DNA of 51,717 bases from Oppiella nova. Lineage: Eukaryota > Arthropoda > Arachnida > Sarcoptiformes > Oppiidae. Shown here one piece after another: positions 20,765-32,391 of the stretch. The stretch covers positions 1 through 51,717 of the forward strand of contig CAJPVJ010000051.1 in NCBI GenBank assembly GCA_905397405.1, read 5' to 3'. The position numbers and the translations under genes are program-made. The notes beneath the pieces were generated by a model. The model was given only the letters and a program-made list of their open reading frames with translations, was not told the origin of the DNA and searched no databases. Position 1 is the first letter of the stretch, and each line of letters opens with the position of its first letter.

Positions 20765-21191
20765 ATGTTGTCTAAATATGAGTTAAAAGTCCTATTTGTA
20801 TTATATATTGTGAAATACATCCATTCCGTTGAGTCCACGGGTATTATAATAGATTTAACGTAAAATTTAACTCATATTAATGCATATTTCCATTCAATAT
20901 CAGCGCCAAAGTTAGGCTTTTCAGGCGTTTCCCAAAAGAGTCAGTCCATAGGAACTCATTTCCAGGTGTTTTGTACCTTAGAATCAGGTTCTTTACCCGT
21001 GTTTTTTGAATGGTCTCGAAATGGACAGACACTTAAAGCCAGTCCTGATGTCGACTATAAGATCGAGAACTTTAACAGACATTCGACTCTTACTATTGAA
21101 GAGATTGACAGAAGAGATGCCGGAAATTATTCATGTCTTGTGAGGAATGCCTTCGGGTCTGACACTCAATCAGTTTTATTATTAATTAAAG
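20765..21191 (+). CDS. Q7: leader + Ig cassette
   Basis: Exon 1 is 20765-20840 (25 codons starting MLSKYELKVL). The Ig exon is 20904-21191 (96 codons), starting APKLGFSGVSQKSQ, with CTLESGSLPVFFEW and DAGNYSC, ending LLLIKG. The box at 20636-20674 has lost one A (AATCATGTGTGG for AATCAATGTGTGG). GTCAGCC at 20731. Confidence 0.8.
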
Positions 21192-21480
21192 GTTTGATAT
21201 ATTTATGATAATATTATAATAATGAGAATTGTGTTTAATATATTTTTTATAATACTTGTAAATTATTTAATCCTAACAAGTATGTGATAAATTGTTTATT
21301 GATACAAAACTACAATATTTAGCTATCATATAGTTGCCAATTGTATTGTGGATCAATGTGTGGCGCAATATATTCATTCAATCCCTTGTTTTCAGTATTA
21401 TTTTGTCTGAAAATATTGTTTTTAAATTAAAGTCAGCCATTATTTTTTTATATCAATTCGTATGTTAAATAATTTTTAAA

Positions 21481-21897
21481 ATGTGGTTTAAATATATGTT
21501 ATTCGTGTTCATTCTTGTGACTGATGTCTATTCTGATGCTTTATTGGGTATAATACAGAGTATTAAATAATTTGTTGTGATTTTAATACATATTTCCATT
21601 CAATATCAGCGCCAAAGTTAGGCTATTCAGGCGTTTCCCAAAAGAGTCAGTCCATAGGAACTCATTTCCTATTGGTCTGTACCGTAGAATCGGGTTCTTT
21701 GCCCGTGTTTTTCGAGTGGACACGGAATGGACGGACACTTAAAGCCAGTCCTGATGTGAACTATAAGATTGAAAACTCAAAAAAGTTTTCCACATTTTCT
21801 ATCGATGCTATTGACAGAAGTGATGCCGCGAACTATACATGTCTTGTGAGGAATGCCTTCGGAACTGATAGTCAATCAGTTTTGTTATTAATTAAAG
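21481..21897 (+). CDS. Q8: leader + Ig cassette
   Basis: Exon 1 is 21481-21547 (22 codons starting MWFKYMLFVF). The Ig exon is 21610-21897 (96 codons), starting APKLGYSGVSQKSQ, with CTVESGSLPVFFEWTRNGRT and DAANYTC. The box at 21339-21378 has ATATTCATT for ATATCCACT. GTCAGCC at 21432. Confidence 0.8.
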
Positions 21898-22193
21898 GTC
21901 TGATATATTTATGATAATGTGATTTTCGTTTAAGATAAATTTTTATAATACTTCTGATATCTTTAATATTAGCTTATTATTTGCTTAATGATATAAAAAT
22001 ATTAGCAATCAATTCATGGTATATACCGTATTTTTTATATTTATTTACCAATTGTATTGTGGATCAATGTGTGGCGCAATATATCCATTGAATCCTATGT
22101 TTTCAGTTTTATTTTGTCTGAAAATATTTTATATTTAACATCAAAGTCAGCCATTATTTTCTTAGCACATTCTTGAGTTAAATATTTTCAAAA

Positions 22194-22605
22194 ATGTGGT
22201 TTAAATATGTGCTATTTGTGTCGATTCTTGTAAATGATGTCTATTCTGATGAATCTAAGGGTATAATACAGAGTATATTCATCTTTTGTGATATTAATGC
22301 TTATTTTCATTTGATATCAGCGCCAAAGTTGGGTTCAGGGATATCCCAAAAGAGTCAGTCCATAGGAACTCATTTCCTATTGGTCTGTACCGTAGAATCG
22401 GGTTCTTTACCCGTGTTTTTCGAGTGGACACGGAATGGACAGACACTTAAACCCAGTCCTGATGTCAGCTATAAGATTGACAATTCAAAAATGTTTTCCA
22501 CGTTTACTATTGAGAAGATTGATAGAAAGGATTCCGCAAACTATACGTGTCTTGTGAGGAATGCCTTCGGAACTGACACTCAATCAGTTTTATTATTAAT
22601 TAAAG
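22194..22605 (+). CDS. Q9: leader + Ig cassette with stop-free intron
   Basis: Exon 1 is 22194-22260 (22 codons starting MWFKYVLFVS). The Ig exon is 22321-22605 (95 codons), starting APKLGSGISQKSQ, with CTVESGSLPVFFEWTRNGQT. The 60-nt intron (22261-22320) is in frame with no stop. Box at 22050-22090, GTCAGCC at 22146. Confidence 0.8.
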
Positions 22606-22910
22606 GTCTGATAATTTTTAAATATTAATATATTTGAGTTTCTGTTTAAAAAAAATTAATGTTATATTATAAATAGTTGTTTCTGAAAATATATTCATAT
22701 CAATGAATTTGTAATTTATGATGGATAAAAATGTTTGGCAACCAATTCCTATGATATATTTTTGAATATATTTGCCAATTGTGTTGTGAATCAATGTGTG
22801 GCGCAATATATCCTCTAAATTCTTGTTTTAGTTTTATTTTGTCTGAAAATATTGTATATCAAAGTCAGCCATTACTTTCTTATATCAATTCGTGTGTTAA
22901 ATATTTAAAA

Positions 22911-23337
22911 ATGTGGTTTAGATACGAGTTAAATGTGTTATTTGTGTTAATTCTGGTGCCTAACATTTATACTGATGAATCTATGGGTATATTAATAGAT
23001 AATATTCCTATTTATAATGATTTTAATGCATATTCTCATTCAATATCAGCGCCAAAGTTAGGCTTATCAGGCGTTTCCCAAAAAAGTCAGTCCATAGGAA
23101 CTCATTTCCAAGTGTTATGTTCTATAGAATCGGGTTCTTTACCCGTGTTTTTCGAGTGGTCTCGAAATGGACAGACACTTAAAGCCAGTCCTGATGTCAG
23201 CTATAAGATTGAAAACTTTGATAGGTTTTCAACATTTATGATCTCAAAGATCGTGAGACAGGATTCGGGAAATTATAGCTGTTTTGTGACAAATGCTTTC
23301 GGCTCTGACTCGCAAAATGTTTTGCTTACTATTAAAG
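22911..23337 (+). CDS. Q10: leader + Ig cassette, last on + strand
   Basis: Exon 1 is 22911-22986 (25 codons starting MWFRYELNVL). The Ig exon is 23050-23337 (96 codons), starting APKLGLSGVSQKSQ, with CSIESGSLPVFFEW, variable ENFDRFSTFMISKI and DSGNYSC, ending LLTIKG. The 63-nt intron is stop-free. Box at 22777-22815, GTCAGCC at 22864. Shared constant exons would be expected downstream, but at about 23413 the sequence flips into the inverted arm. Confidence 0.8.
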
Positions 23338-23412
23338 GTATGATATTTTAATTATAATATATTTTTAGATTATAGGTAATAACTAAAAATAAGTAAAGGT
23401 TTAATTAAAAAT

Positions 23413-23589
23413 CTATTACCAACAAATAATGGCTGACTTTATGTCAGAAAATAATTTTCAGCCAAAATAGTGTACAAAATATAGTTTTAGTGGATATATC
23501 GCGCCACACATTGATTCACAATACAATTCATTCATATATTTAATTCTTGTATACAATATAAGGAATATATTCTATGATTGCACTGTAAG
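23413..23589 (-). promoter_or_regulatory. R20 promoter without its exons
   Basis: Minus-strand copy of the P20 promoter: initiator (GGCTGAC on +) at 23430, class B box at 23490-23530, CTTACAG (CTGTAAG on +) at 23583. The leader exon that should follow toward lower coordinates is absent; the sequence joins the Q10 downstream flank. Confidence 0.7.
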
Positions 23590-23721
23590 GACAGCTGTAT
23601 ATTCTGTATTATATTTGACACATTACTGTATTATAATTATTTATTATGAATAGAAATCATTGTATTTTAAAATTAAGTATAAGATAGTATCAAGGCAAGA
23701 GTAAATTATTTATTAGTAAAC

Positions 23722-24140
23722 CTTTAATGGACAGTAAGACTGTATGCCTATCACCGCCAAACCCATTCTTGACAACACAGGTATAGTTCCCGGAATCACT
23801 GATTTTGATCTCATCGATAGAAAATGCGGAGAATTTCTTGGAGTTTTCAATTTTATAGTTGACATCAGGACTGGGTTTGAGTGTCTGTCCATTCCGTGAC
23901 CACTCGAAGAATACAGGAAGTGATCCCTCTTCTAATGAACACATTATATGAAATATGGATCCAATAGTCTGTGTCTTATGTTTGACGGTATAGTCTAATT
24001 TTGGAGCTATTTATGAAATATCAATCAATTTCATGAACAATACTTGAGATTATAATCGAGTGATTACTACCTGAAGAAGAATTAGTATAACTGATGATAA
24101 GAAGTGAAATAATAATCAAATATAAACAATTGCAACACAT
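23722..24140 (-). CDS. R19: leader + Ig cassette, intact partner of P19
   Basis: Exon 1 is 24140-24071 (23 codons starting MCCNCLYLII). The Ig exon is 24006-23722 (95 codons), starting APKLDYTVKHKTQ, with CSLEEGSLPVFFEW and DSGNYTC. It has the box (24240-24279) and the two bases that P19 lost. CTGTAAG (+) at 24324. Confidence 0.8.
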
Positions 24141-24471
24141 TTTGACACTCAGGGTAAGTGAATAGAAACCAACAAATAATGGCTGACTTTGATATCTCTT
24201 ACACTTTGAGTTAAAATAGTGAACACAATAGTAATTTAGTGGATATATCGCGCCACACATTGATTCGCAATACAATTCATTCAGATATTTATGTTATATA
24301 ACAAGAATATGAAAGCCAGTGAACTGTAAGGATTGTACAGTTCATAGGCTTGCTTTCGTATACAACATTTAACTAAATTCATATAACATTTCATAATGAT
24401 AAAATCAAATGTTTTTTAAATAATTATATTAATTTTTAAAATATAATCCTAGAAATAAATTAATAGTAAAC

Positions 24472-24888
24472 CTTTAATAGACAACAATACTGTATGTCTG
24501 TCCCCTCCAAAAGCATTCTTTACAATACAGGTATAGTTCCCAGAATCGTTTCTATCAATTCTCTCAATAGTAAAAGTGGAAACAATTTTTGAATTTTCAA
24601 TCTTATAGTTCACATCGGGACTGGTTTTGAGTGTCTGTCCATTTCGTGTCCACTCAAAGAATACAGGAAGTGATCCCTTTTCTATTGAACAACTTGTATG
24701 GAAAATAGAGCCAATAGTATGTGTCTTATGGCTCAATGCAGGACCCAATTTGGGAGCTATTTGTGAAATAATTGCATTTAATTTTATAGATAATTATTGA
24801 GATCACACTGATTATTACCTGAAGATGAATTACTATAACTTATTTCAACAAGTAATATAATAATATAGTATAAATAATTACAGCACAT
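24472..24888 (-). CDS. R18b: extra leader + Ig cassette
   Basis: Exon 1 is 24888-24819 (23 codons starting MCCNYLYYII). The Ig exon is 24756-24472 (95 codons), starting APKLGPALSHKTHTIG, close to Q1 at its start. Box at 24979-25020, initiator at 24929, CTGTAAG at 25075. It has no counterpart between P18 and P19, so it was gained in this arm or lost from the other. Confidence 0.8.
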
Positions 24889-25219
24889 TTTGACACTCAA
24901 GATAACTCAATTCATGTGAAAAAATAATGGCTGACTTTTGATATCGCAAACCAAAATAATGTACAGAATAATTATTTGCGGTATATATCGCGCCACACAT
25001 TGATTCACAATACAATTTATCAGTATATATATTATATATATATATATAATCTTGTATAATGTATAAGAAATGAACTGTAAGAATAGTGTGATACCAAAAG
25101 TTTCCTTACAAAATATTAAATACACACTATATTTTAACTAGGAATATATAGTTGAACAATTGTAATAATACAGTATTATATTATATTTGATTAATTCTAA
25201 CATAATTATTGGATCTAAC

Positions 25220-25643
25220 CTTTAATATACAACACAATTGTATGTCTGTCCCCCCCGAAAGCATTTTTTACAACACAAGTGTAGTTCCCGGAATCGCTTC
25301 TATCAATACTTTTTATGGTAAATGTTGAGTGCATTTCTGAATTCTCAATCTTATAGTTGACATCGGGATTAGGTTTGAGTGTCTGTCCATTCCTGGACCA
25401 CTCGAAGAACACGGGAAGTGATCCCTTTTGTATTGAACACGTTATGTGAAAGATTGAGTCAATAGTCTGTGTCTTATGGTTCACAGTATAATCTAATTTG
25501 GGGGCTATTTATGAGAATAAATTAAAATCAATGATCAAAACAATTATAAAGATTATAGATGACTATCTATTACCTGAAGAGCATGTAATATAACATATTA
25601 CAGTAAGTAATAACAAAGCACTATATAAATAATTACAACACAT
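25220..25643 (-). CDS. R18: leader + Ig cassette
   Basis: Exon 1 is 25643-25574 (23 codons starting MCCNYLYSAL). The Ig exon is 25504-25220 (95 codons), starting APKLDYTVNHKTQTID, ending DRHTIVLYIKG. Promoter (box 25734-25773; initiator GGCCGAC on + at 25684) and leader match P18, the Ig exon less so. Confidence 0.8.
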
Positions 25644-25971
25644 TTTGACACTCAAGATAAGTGAATTGAAACTAACAAATAATGGCCGACTGTGATAACT
25701 TTCAGTCAAAATAGTGTACTAAATATATTTTGGTGTCTATATCGCGCCACACATTGATCCACAATACAATTCATCAGAATATTTAGGTTTTGTAAAAGTA
25801 TAAGGAATACGTAAGTGAACTGTAAGATTAGTACACTTACATTTTGTACACACAGATTGTGTCCTTACATAATTTATAAATTTGTGAAATTAATAAAACT
25901 ATATTTAACTAGGAATTCATTATTAAAATATAAATAAATTGTAATTATTTTTAACCTAATAATCTGCAAAC

Positions 25972-26383
25972 CTTTAATGGACAACAAGACTGTATGCCTA
26001 TCCCCTCCGAAAGCATTCTTTGCAATACAGGTGTAGTTCCCGGAATCGTTTCTATCAATCTTCTCAATAGTAAACGTGGAAAACATTTTTGAATTTTCAA
26101 TCTTATAGTCGACATCGGGATTAGGTTTGAGTGTCTGTCCATTTCTAGACCACTCAAAGAATACGGGAAGTGATCCCTCATGTATTGAACACATTATATT
26201 AAATATTGAGCCAATAGTCTGTGTTTTATGGCTCACAGAATAGTCTAACTTTGGGGCTATTTATAAGAATAAATTGCAATTAATTATTGAGATTTTTATT
26301 GAGTGTCTATTACCTGATGAAGAATCAGTATAACTAATTACAAAAAGTGAAATTAAAGCAAAATATACATAATTGCAACACAT
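25972..26383 (-). CDS. R17: leader + Ig cassette
   Basis: Exon 1 is 26383-26314 (23 codons starting MCCNYVYFAL). The Ig exon is 26256-25972 (95 codons), starting APKLDYSVSHKTQ, with CSIHEG and NDSGNYTC (Asp kept, unlike P17). Box at 26481-26522, initiator at 26424. Confidence 0.8.
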
Positions 26384-26706
26384 TTTGACAATCAGGATAA
26401 CTCAATTGAAACTACCAAATAATGGCCGACTTTGTCAGTAAACATATTTTCAGCCAAAATAGTGTACAAAACATAAATTTGCGATATATATCGCGCCACA
26501 CATTGATTCACAATACAATTCATTTGTATACTTAAGTCTTATATACAATATAATGAATATATTGAATGACTGAACTGTAAGGAGTGTATCAAACCATTAC
26601 TTCCTTACATTATATTTCAAAGAATATGATAAATATTTAGTATCAATACTAAAATCTCTCATTAAAAACAGAAAATAAATATAAACAAGAGGATTTTAAT
26701 TTAAAC

Positions 26707-27128
26707 CTTTAATGGACAACAAGACTGTATGTCTATCCCCTCCGAAAGCATTCTTCACAAGACAGGTATAGTTTCCGGAATCGCTTATTTCAATCTCATC
26801 GATAGAAAAAGTCGTGAATTTCTTGGAGTTTTCAATCTTATAGTTCACATCAGGACTGGCTTTAAGTGTCTGTCCATTTCGTGTCCATTCAAAAAATACA
26901 GGAAGTATTCCCTCTTGTATTGAACATGTTATGTGAAAAATTGAGCCAATAGTCTGTTTCTTATGGCTCACAGTATAGTCTAATTTGGGAGCTATTTATG
27001 AAGAGATTATAATTAATTTTTGAAACAAATATTGAATTCATAATCGACTGGTTATTACCTGATGAGGAATTAGCATAGTTTATATTCAGGAAATAAATCA
27101 CTGCAAAATATAAATATTTGCCACACAT
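26707..27128 (-). CDS. R16: leader + Ig cassette
   Basis: Exon 1 is 27128-27059 (23 codons starting MCGKYLYFAV). The Ig exon is 26991-26707 (95 codons), starting APKLDYTVSHKKQ, with CSIQEGILPVFFEWTRNG and ENSKKFTTFSIDEI. Box at 27222-27262, initiator at 27163. Partner P16. Confidence 0.8.
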
Positions 27129-27452
27129 TCTGACAATAGGTGAATTGAAACAAACAAATAATGGCCGACTACCTATATCACATATATTTTCAGTCAAAAT
27201 AGTGAACAAAATATAAATTTAGTGGATATATCGCGCCACACATTGATTCACAATACAATTCATCAGAATATTTAGTTTTTGAAACACCATAAGGAATATG
27301 TGAGTGAACTGTAAGAATAGTATTCTCGCATTTGTAAACACATAAATTGCTTACATAACATAATCTATATAAAAATTATATTTAATTAGGAATATCTAAG
27401 TAAAAGTTTAAATATATGCCTTTAATTAGTTATAATCTAGTTATTTGCAAAC

Positions 27453-27878
27453 CTTTAATGGACAACAAGACTGTATGCTTATCACCACCGAAAGCATTCT
27501 TTGCAATACAGGTATAGTTCCCGGAATCGCTTATTTCAATGCTTTTAATAGCAAGGGTTGAGTACATTTCCGTATTATCAATCTTGTAATTAACATCGAG
27601 ATTAGGTTTGAGTGTCTGTCCATTCCTGGACCACTCAAAAAATACAGGAAGTGACCCCTCTTGTATTGAACACGTAATTTGAAAAATAGATCCAATAGTC
27701 TGGGTCTTATGGCTCACAGTATAATCTAATTTGGGAGCTATTTATAAGAATAAATTTCAGTCAATTATGTGAATAGTTATTGAGATTATACTCATGTGAT
27801 TATATTACCTGAGGAGGAATCAGTATAACTAATGACAACAATTGAAAGCAATACAAAATATAAATAATTACAACACAT
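27453..27878 (-). CDS. R15: leader + Ig cassette
   Basis: Exon 1 is 27878-27809 (23 codons starting MCCNYLYFVL). The Ig exon is 27737-27453 (95 codons), starting APKLDYTVSHKTQ, with LKPNLDVNYKI (Leu for Pro before DV). Box at 27978-28018, initiator at 27919. The upstream motif is changed to CTGTAAA at 28070. Partner P15. Confidence 0.8.
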
Positions 27879-28203
27879 TTTCATATTCAGGATAACTCAA
27901 TGGAAACCAACTAGTAATGGCTGACTTTGATATCACAGATATTTCAAACCAAAATAGTGTACAAAATATAGTTTTAGCGGATATATCGCGCCACACATTG
28001 ATTCACAATACAATTCATCAGAATATTTAAGTCTTGTATACAATACAAGGAATATATTGAATGAGTGAACTGTAAAGATTGTAGTAAACAATATTTCCTT
28101 TACATAACATTTGACACAATGTTATAAATATTTAATGTGAATGAATCTCATTTTAAAATAAAAAATTAATAGTATATAAATTAATTTTAATTTAGATGTA
28201 AAC

Positions 28204-28627
28204 CTTTAATAGACAACATTATTGCATGTTTATCGGAACCAAAAGCATTGTTCACAATACAGGTATAGTTCCCGGAATCGCTTATTTCAATCTCATCGAT
28301 GGAAAGTGTGGAGAATTTCTGGGAGTTTTCAATCTTATAGTTCACATCGGGTTTAGGTTTGAGTGTTTGTCCACTTCTAGACCACTCAAAGAATACGGGA
28401 AGTGATCCCTCTTCTAATGAACACATTATATGGAAATTAGATCCAATAGTCTGTGTCTTATGGCTCACAGTATACCCTAATTTGGGGACTATTTATGAGA
28501 GGAAAAGTTATATTAAATTTTGTGACAAATAATTAAGAAATATTTTACTGATAATACCTGATGTGGAATTGGCATAACTATTAAATAGATACATAATACA
28601 AAGTAAATATAAATAATTGCCACACAT
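28204..28627 (-). CDS. R14: leader + Ig cassette
   Basis: Exon 1 is 28627-28558 (23 codons starting MCGNYLYLLC). The Ig exon is 28488-28204 (95 codons), starting VPKLGYTVSHKTQ, ending NNAFGSDKHAIMLSIKG as in P14. Box at 28725-28765, initiator at 28668. Confidence 0.8.
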
Positions 28628-28953
28628 TTTGACACTCATGATACTCAATTGAAGTCTAACAAATAATGGCCGACATTGATATTACAGATATTTTCAGGCA
28701 AAATAGGGTACAAAATAATATTTGAGTGGATATATCGCGCCACACATTGATCCGCAATACAATTCATTCATATATTTAAATATATTGTACAAAGAATTGT
28801 ATACAGAATTTGTTTAGTATGGGAACTGTAAGTGAATTTTAGATTGCATTTAACCCAACATATTATACAATATGTATGTTAATGGTATATATAATTAACA
28901 TCAGTTATTTTAGTTAATTTAGAGATAAATATTATAAATTAAATAATGATTAC

Positions 28954-29376
28954 CATTAATGGACAGCAATACTGATTGACTATCACTTCCCACACCATTG
29001 AAGTGTTGTGTACTTATCAACCGGCGTAGAGAGTAGAGTTAGAAGAAATATCAATCGCAGCTTTTGTAAAGTTTCAAAAGTTAGAATATCAAGTGTAGTC
29101 CTGACCGAAACTCACAGACAGGTAAAGTGGACCACTCATAAAACACGGGTAGAGAACCCGACTCTACGGTACAGAATATCTTGAAATGAGTTCCTATGCC
29201 TTGAGTCTTATGAGACAAATATTTGCTTAATTTTGGCGCTAATATGAAAGCAAATTAGTATTAATTTTCAGAAAAATATCGTATATTATAATTATAATAC
29301 CTGAAGAATCATCGGAATAAACACTATTTAAAGCAATTGTTGTAATCACAAAGCTATACCAATAATTAGACAACAT
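28954..29376 (-). pseudogene. R13: cassette with Ig exon core replaced by foreign sequence
   Basis: Exon 1 is 29376-29301, an intact leader identical in protein to P13. The Ig exon runs 29238-28954, but about 29001-29128 is unrelated to Ig. The part from just after the conserved Trp to just past the second Cys (about 155 bp in P13) is gone. The inserted stretch resembles sequence at about 41020-41090 and 39440-39500. Box at 29475-29516, initiator at 29415. Confidence 0.8.
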
Positions 29377-29723
29377 TTTCGTAACTTAAGTAAAGGATAT
29401 AAGTGTCAAACAATGGCTGACAATAACATCAAAAATATTTTTCAGACAAAATACTGTATGAAATGAGTATTTTCGTGGATATATTGCGCCACACATTGAT
29501 TCACAACACAATTTATTGCCATATTTAAGGCTTATATTAGTAGTAAACCACTGAATGATTAACTGTAAGAATATTAAGCAACCATATACAGTATTGCTTA
29601 CATACTATTTGAAACAGGTCATTATAACAATTTTAATTCTTATGAAGATTATTCGTATAATGAATGAAAACTATTATAACATAGTATTTATAAAAAGTAA
29701 ATATTAACTAATTATTAGTAAAC

Positions 29724-30145
29724 CTTTAATGGACAACAAGACTGTGTGCCTATCGCCTCCGAAAGCATTCTTCACAATACAGGTATAGTTTCCGGAATCG
29801 TTTCTATCAATGCTTTTAATAGCAAATGTTGAGTACATTTCCGTATTATCAATCTTGTAATTAACATCGGGATTAGGTTTGAGTGTCTGTCCACTTCTGG
29901 ACCACTCAAAGAACACGGGAAGTGATCCCTCCTCTATAGAACACGTTATTTGAAAAATAGATCCAATAGTCTGTGTCTTATGGCTCAATGTTGGGCCCAA
30001 TTTGGGAGCTATTTATGAAATAAAGCTATAGTTTGCCACTAATATTAGGGTAATAATAATTCATAGTTAAAATACCTGATGAAGAATTTACAGAATAATT
30101 AAATAGAAATAAAAATATAACAAAATATACACAATTTGCACACAT
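29724..30145 (-). CDS. R12: leader + Ig cassette
   Basis: Exon 1 is 30145-30076 (23 codons starting MCANCVYFVI). The Ig exon is 30008-29724 (95 codons), starting APKLGPTLSHKTQ where P12 has APKLGHTVSHKTQ; the rest closely follows P12. Box at 30245-30284, initiator at 30187, CTGTAAG at 30338. Confidence 0.8.
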
Positions 30146-30480
30146 TTTGACACTCGCAACAAGCTAGAATAACTCAAATAAATAATGGCTGACTTTAATA
30201 TCATATACTCCTTCAGCCAAAATAGTGTACAAAACAATATTTGAGTGGATATATCGCGCCACACATTGATTCACAATACAATTCATCAGAATATTTAAGT
30301 CTTATATACAATACAAAGAATATATTGAATGAATGAACTGTAAGAATAGAATGAATGCATATATTCCTTACAGAATATTAAAAACAATTCATATAAGAAT
30401 CATAAACATTAAAATTATTCTTTTAGTGAATTACAACTGTTATATTAATTAAGAATAATTATAAATGAATCATTAAAAAC

Positions 30481-30899
30481 CTTTAATAGACAACAAGACT
30501 GTATGCCTGTCCCCACCGAATGCATTGTTCACAACACAGGTATAGTTCCCGGAATCTCTGATTTTGATCTCATCGATAGAAAAAGTCGAATATTTCTTAA
30601 AGTTCTCAATCTTATAGTTCACATCGGGATTAGGTTTGAGTGTCTGTCCATTTCGGGACCACTCGAAGAATACTGGAAGTGATCCCTCTTCTAATGAACA
30701 CGTTATATGAAATATGGATCCAATAGTCTGTGTCTTATGGCTCAATGTTGGGCCCAATTTTGGTACTATTTATGAGATTAAAGTTATAGTTTGTGACAAA
30801 TAAAGGAAATTATACTCTTATAGTAATACCTGATGAGGAACTCGCATAACTATTTATTAGAAACAAGATAAAACCAAAACATAAATAATTGCCACACAT
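30481..30899 (-). CDS. R11: leader + Ig cassette
   Basis: Exon 1 is 30899-30830 (23 codons starting MCGNYLCFGF). The Ig exon is 30765-30481 (95 codons), starting VPKLGPTLSHKTQ, with ENFKKYSTFSIDEI and DSGNYTC. Box at 30999-31039, initiator at 30940. Partner P11. Confidence 0.8.
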
Positions 30900-31216
30900 T
30901 TTGATACTCATGATCACTCGATAGAAACCAACAAATAATGGCTGACTTGTTGTCAGATAATATATATTCAGACAAAATATATTTCAAACCGAGAGATAAG
31001 TGGATACATTGCGCCACACATTGATTCCCAACACAATTGGCAAACATTTGGCGCATATTATAGTGAATACGAAATCAACTCAAACTGTAAGGAACTGTAT
31101 GCCACTGTATGACACACTTGTATTACATGTCAATTTATTTATGGCATATTCTAGCTGATTTAAATCATTTTAACAAATAATTAATGACAATCCAGTTAAT
31201 TGATACAAATGTGTAC

Positions 31217-31636
31217 CTCTTATCGCAAGATTAATACTCTGTCCGTCACTTCCGAACCCATTGTTCACAAAACAGCTGTAATTTCCGGCATCTCTTCGGT
31301 CTATCCGTGGGATCGTAAGCGTCGAGTGGGTCTCAAAGTTATCTATTTTATAGTTAACTCCGGGACTGGCTTTCAGTGTCTGTCCATTGAGGGACCACTC
31401 GAAGAATACGGGAAGAGATCCCTCTTGTATTGTACAAAATGATTGAAATATTGAGCCAATAGGTTGGCTCTTATGAGTGACACCAGAATATCCTAATTTT
31501 GGGGCTAATAATGAAAATTTCTATATTTGTTATATTAATTGTAAATTATCTAATATTTACCCAATGAATCATTTGAATGAATATGAGTTACAAGTTTTAA
31601 AAACAGAATGATACTCAAGTAATATTTTGAACACAT
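31217..31636 (-). CDS. R10: leader + Ig cassette
   Basis: Exon 1 is 31636-31561 (25 codons starting MCSKYYLSII). The Ig exon is 31504-31217 (96 codons), starting APKLGYSGVTHKSQ, with FFEWSLNGQT (Leu for Arg/Lys), ASPGVNYKI and DAGNYSC, ending LAIRG. The frame is open throughout although no in-frame ATG falls near its start. Class C box at about 31740-31770, initiator at 31678. Partner P10. Confidence 0.78.
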
Positions 31637-31965
31637 TTTGGCAGTCAGTGAATACAGTTAAATAATAGCCAAATAATGGCTGACATGGAGTAAGCAATTG
31701 ATGGCAAATATGAGATATTCTGTGCCAATATACAGTAGTGTCGACACATATTGTGTAAGATTCACAATTAGATTCACAAATTAAAGTAGAAATATCTAGA
31801 AATGTCTACAATAGAGGAATTGATTAGGTTTCTAAAACTTTGGATATTACTGAAACATTGATTGTATATTATTAAACGCTTATTAGTTTAAAAATTAAGT
31901 CTAAACTTAATTACATCTTATATTTAGCTATTGAATATGTAAATTTTAGTTATAAATTAAAATAC

Positions 31966-32391
31966 CTTCAATTGATAGCAATACCGATTGTCTGTCAGAT
32001 CCCATAGCATTGCTTACAACACAGGAATAGTTAGCGGAATCTCTTCTCACAATCTTCTCAATAGTAAAAGTTGAGTACATTTTAAAGTTTTCAATCTTAT
32101 AGCTAACATCGGGATTATTTTTAATTGTCTGTCCATTTTGTGTCCACTCAAAAAACAGTGGAGGAGATCCTCCCTGTGCTGTGCATGTGATCTGAAAGTA
32201 TGAGCCCTCGGAATGGGTTCTTGAATTCAATTGAGGCGTTAGTTTTGGGACTAAAATATAAACAAATATTTTTAACAAATAAAATATTGTTATGAACCCA
32301 ATAAATATGATAATACTGTACCTAATAGATGACAAGTTATCATCAAATACAATGAATTTATAATCAACAAGAAATACTGTTTGGAAAACAT
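31966..32391 (-). CDS. R9: leader + Ig cassette
   Basis: Exon 1 is 32391-32322 (23 codons starting MFSKQYFLLI). The Ig exon is 32250-31966 (95 codons), starting VPKLTPQLNSRTHSEG, ending LSIEG. Class A promoter at about 32469-32538, initiator at 32423, CTGTAAG at 32566. Partner P9. Confidence 0.8.

Noticed and set aside
26729-26923. Open frames antisense to Ig exons (also at 5029-5241, 5644-5859, 11752-11946, 36467-36670)
   Set aside because: They lie opposite conserved Ig exons, recur only because the exons recur, and have no leader, promoter or splice context of their own.
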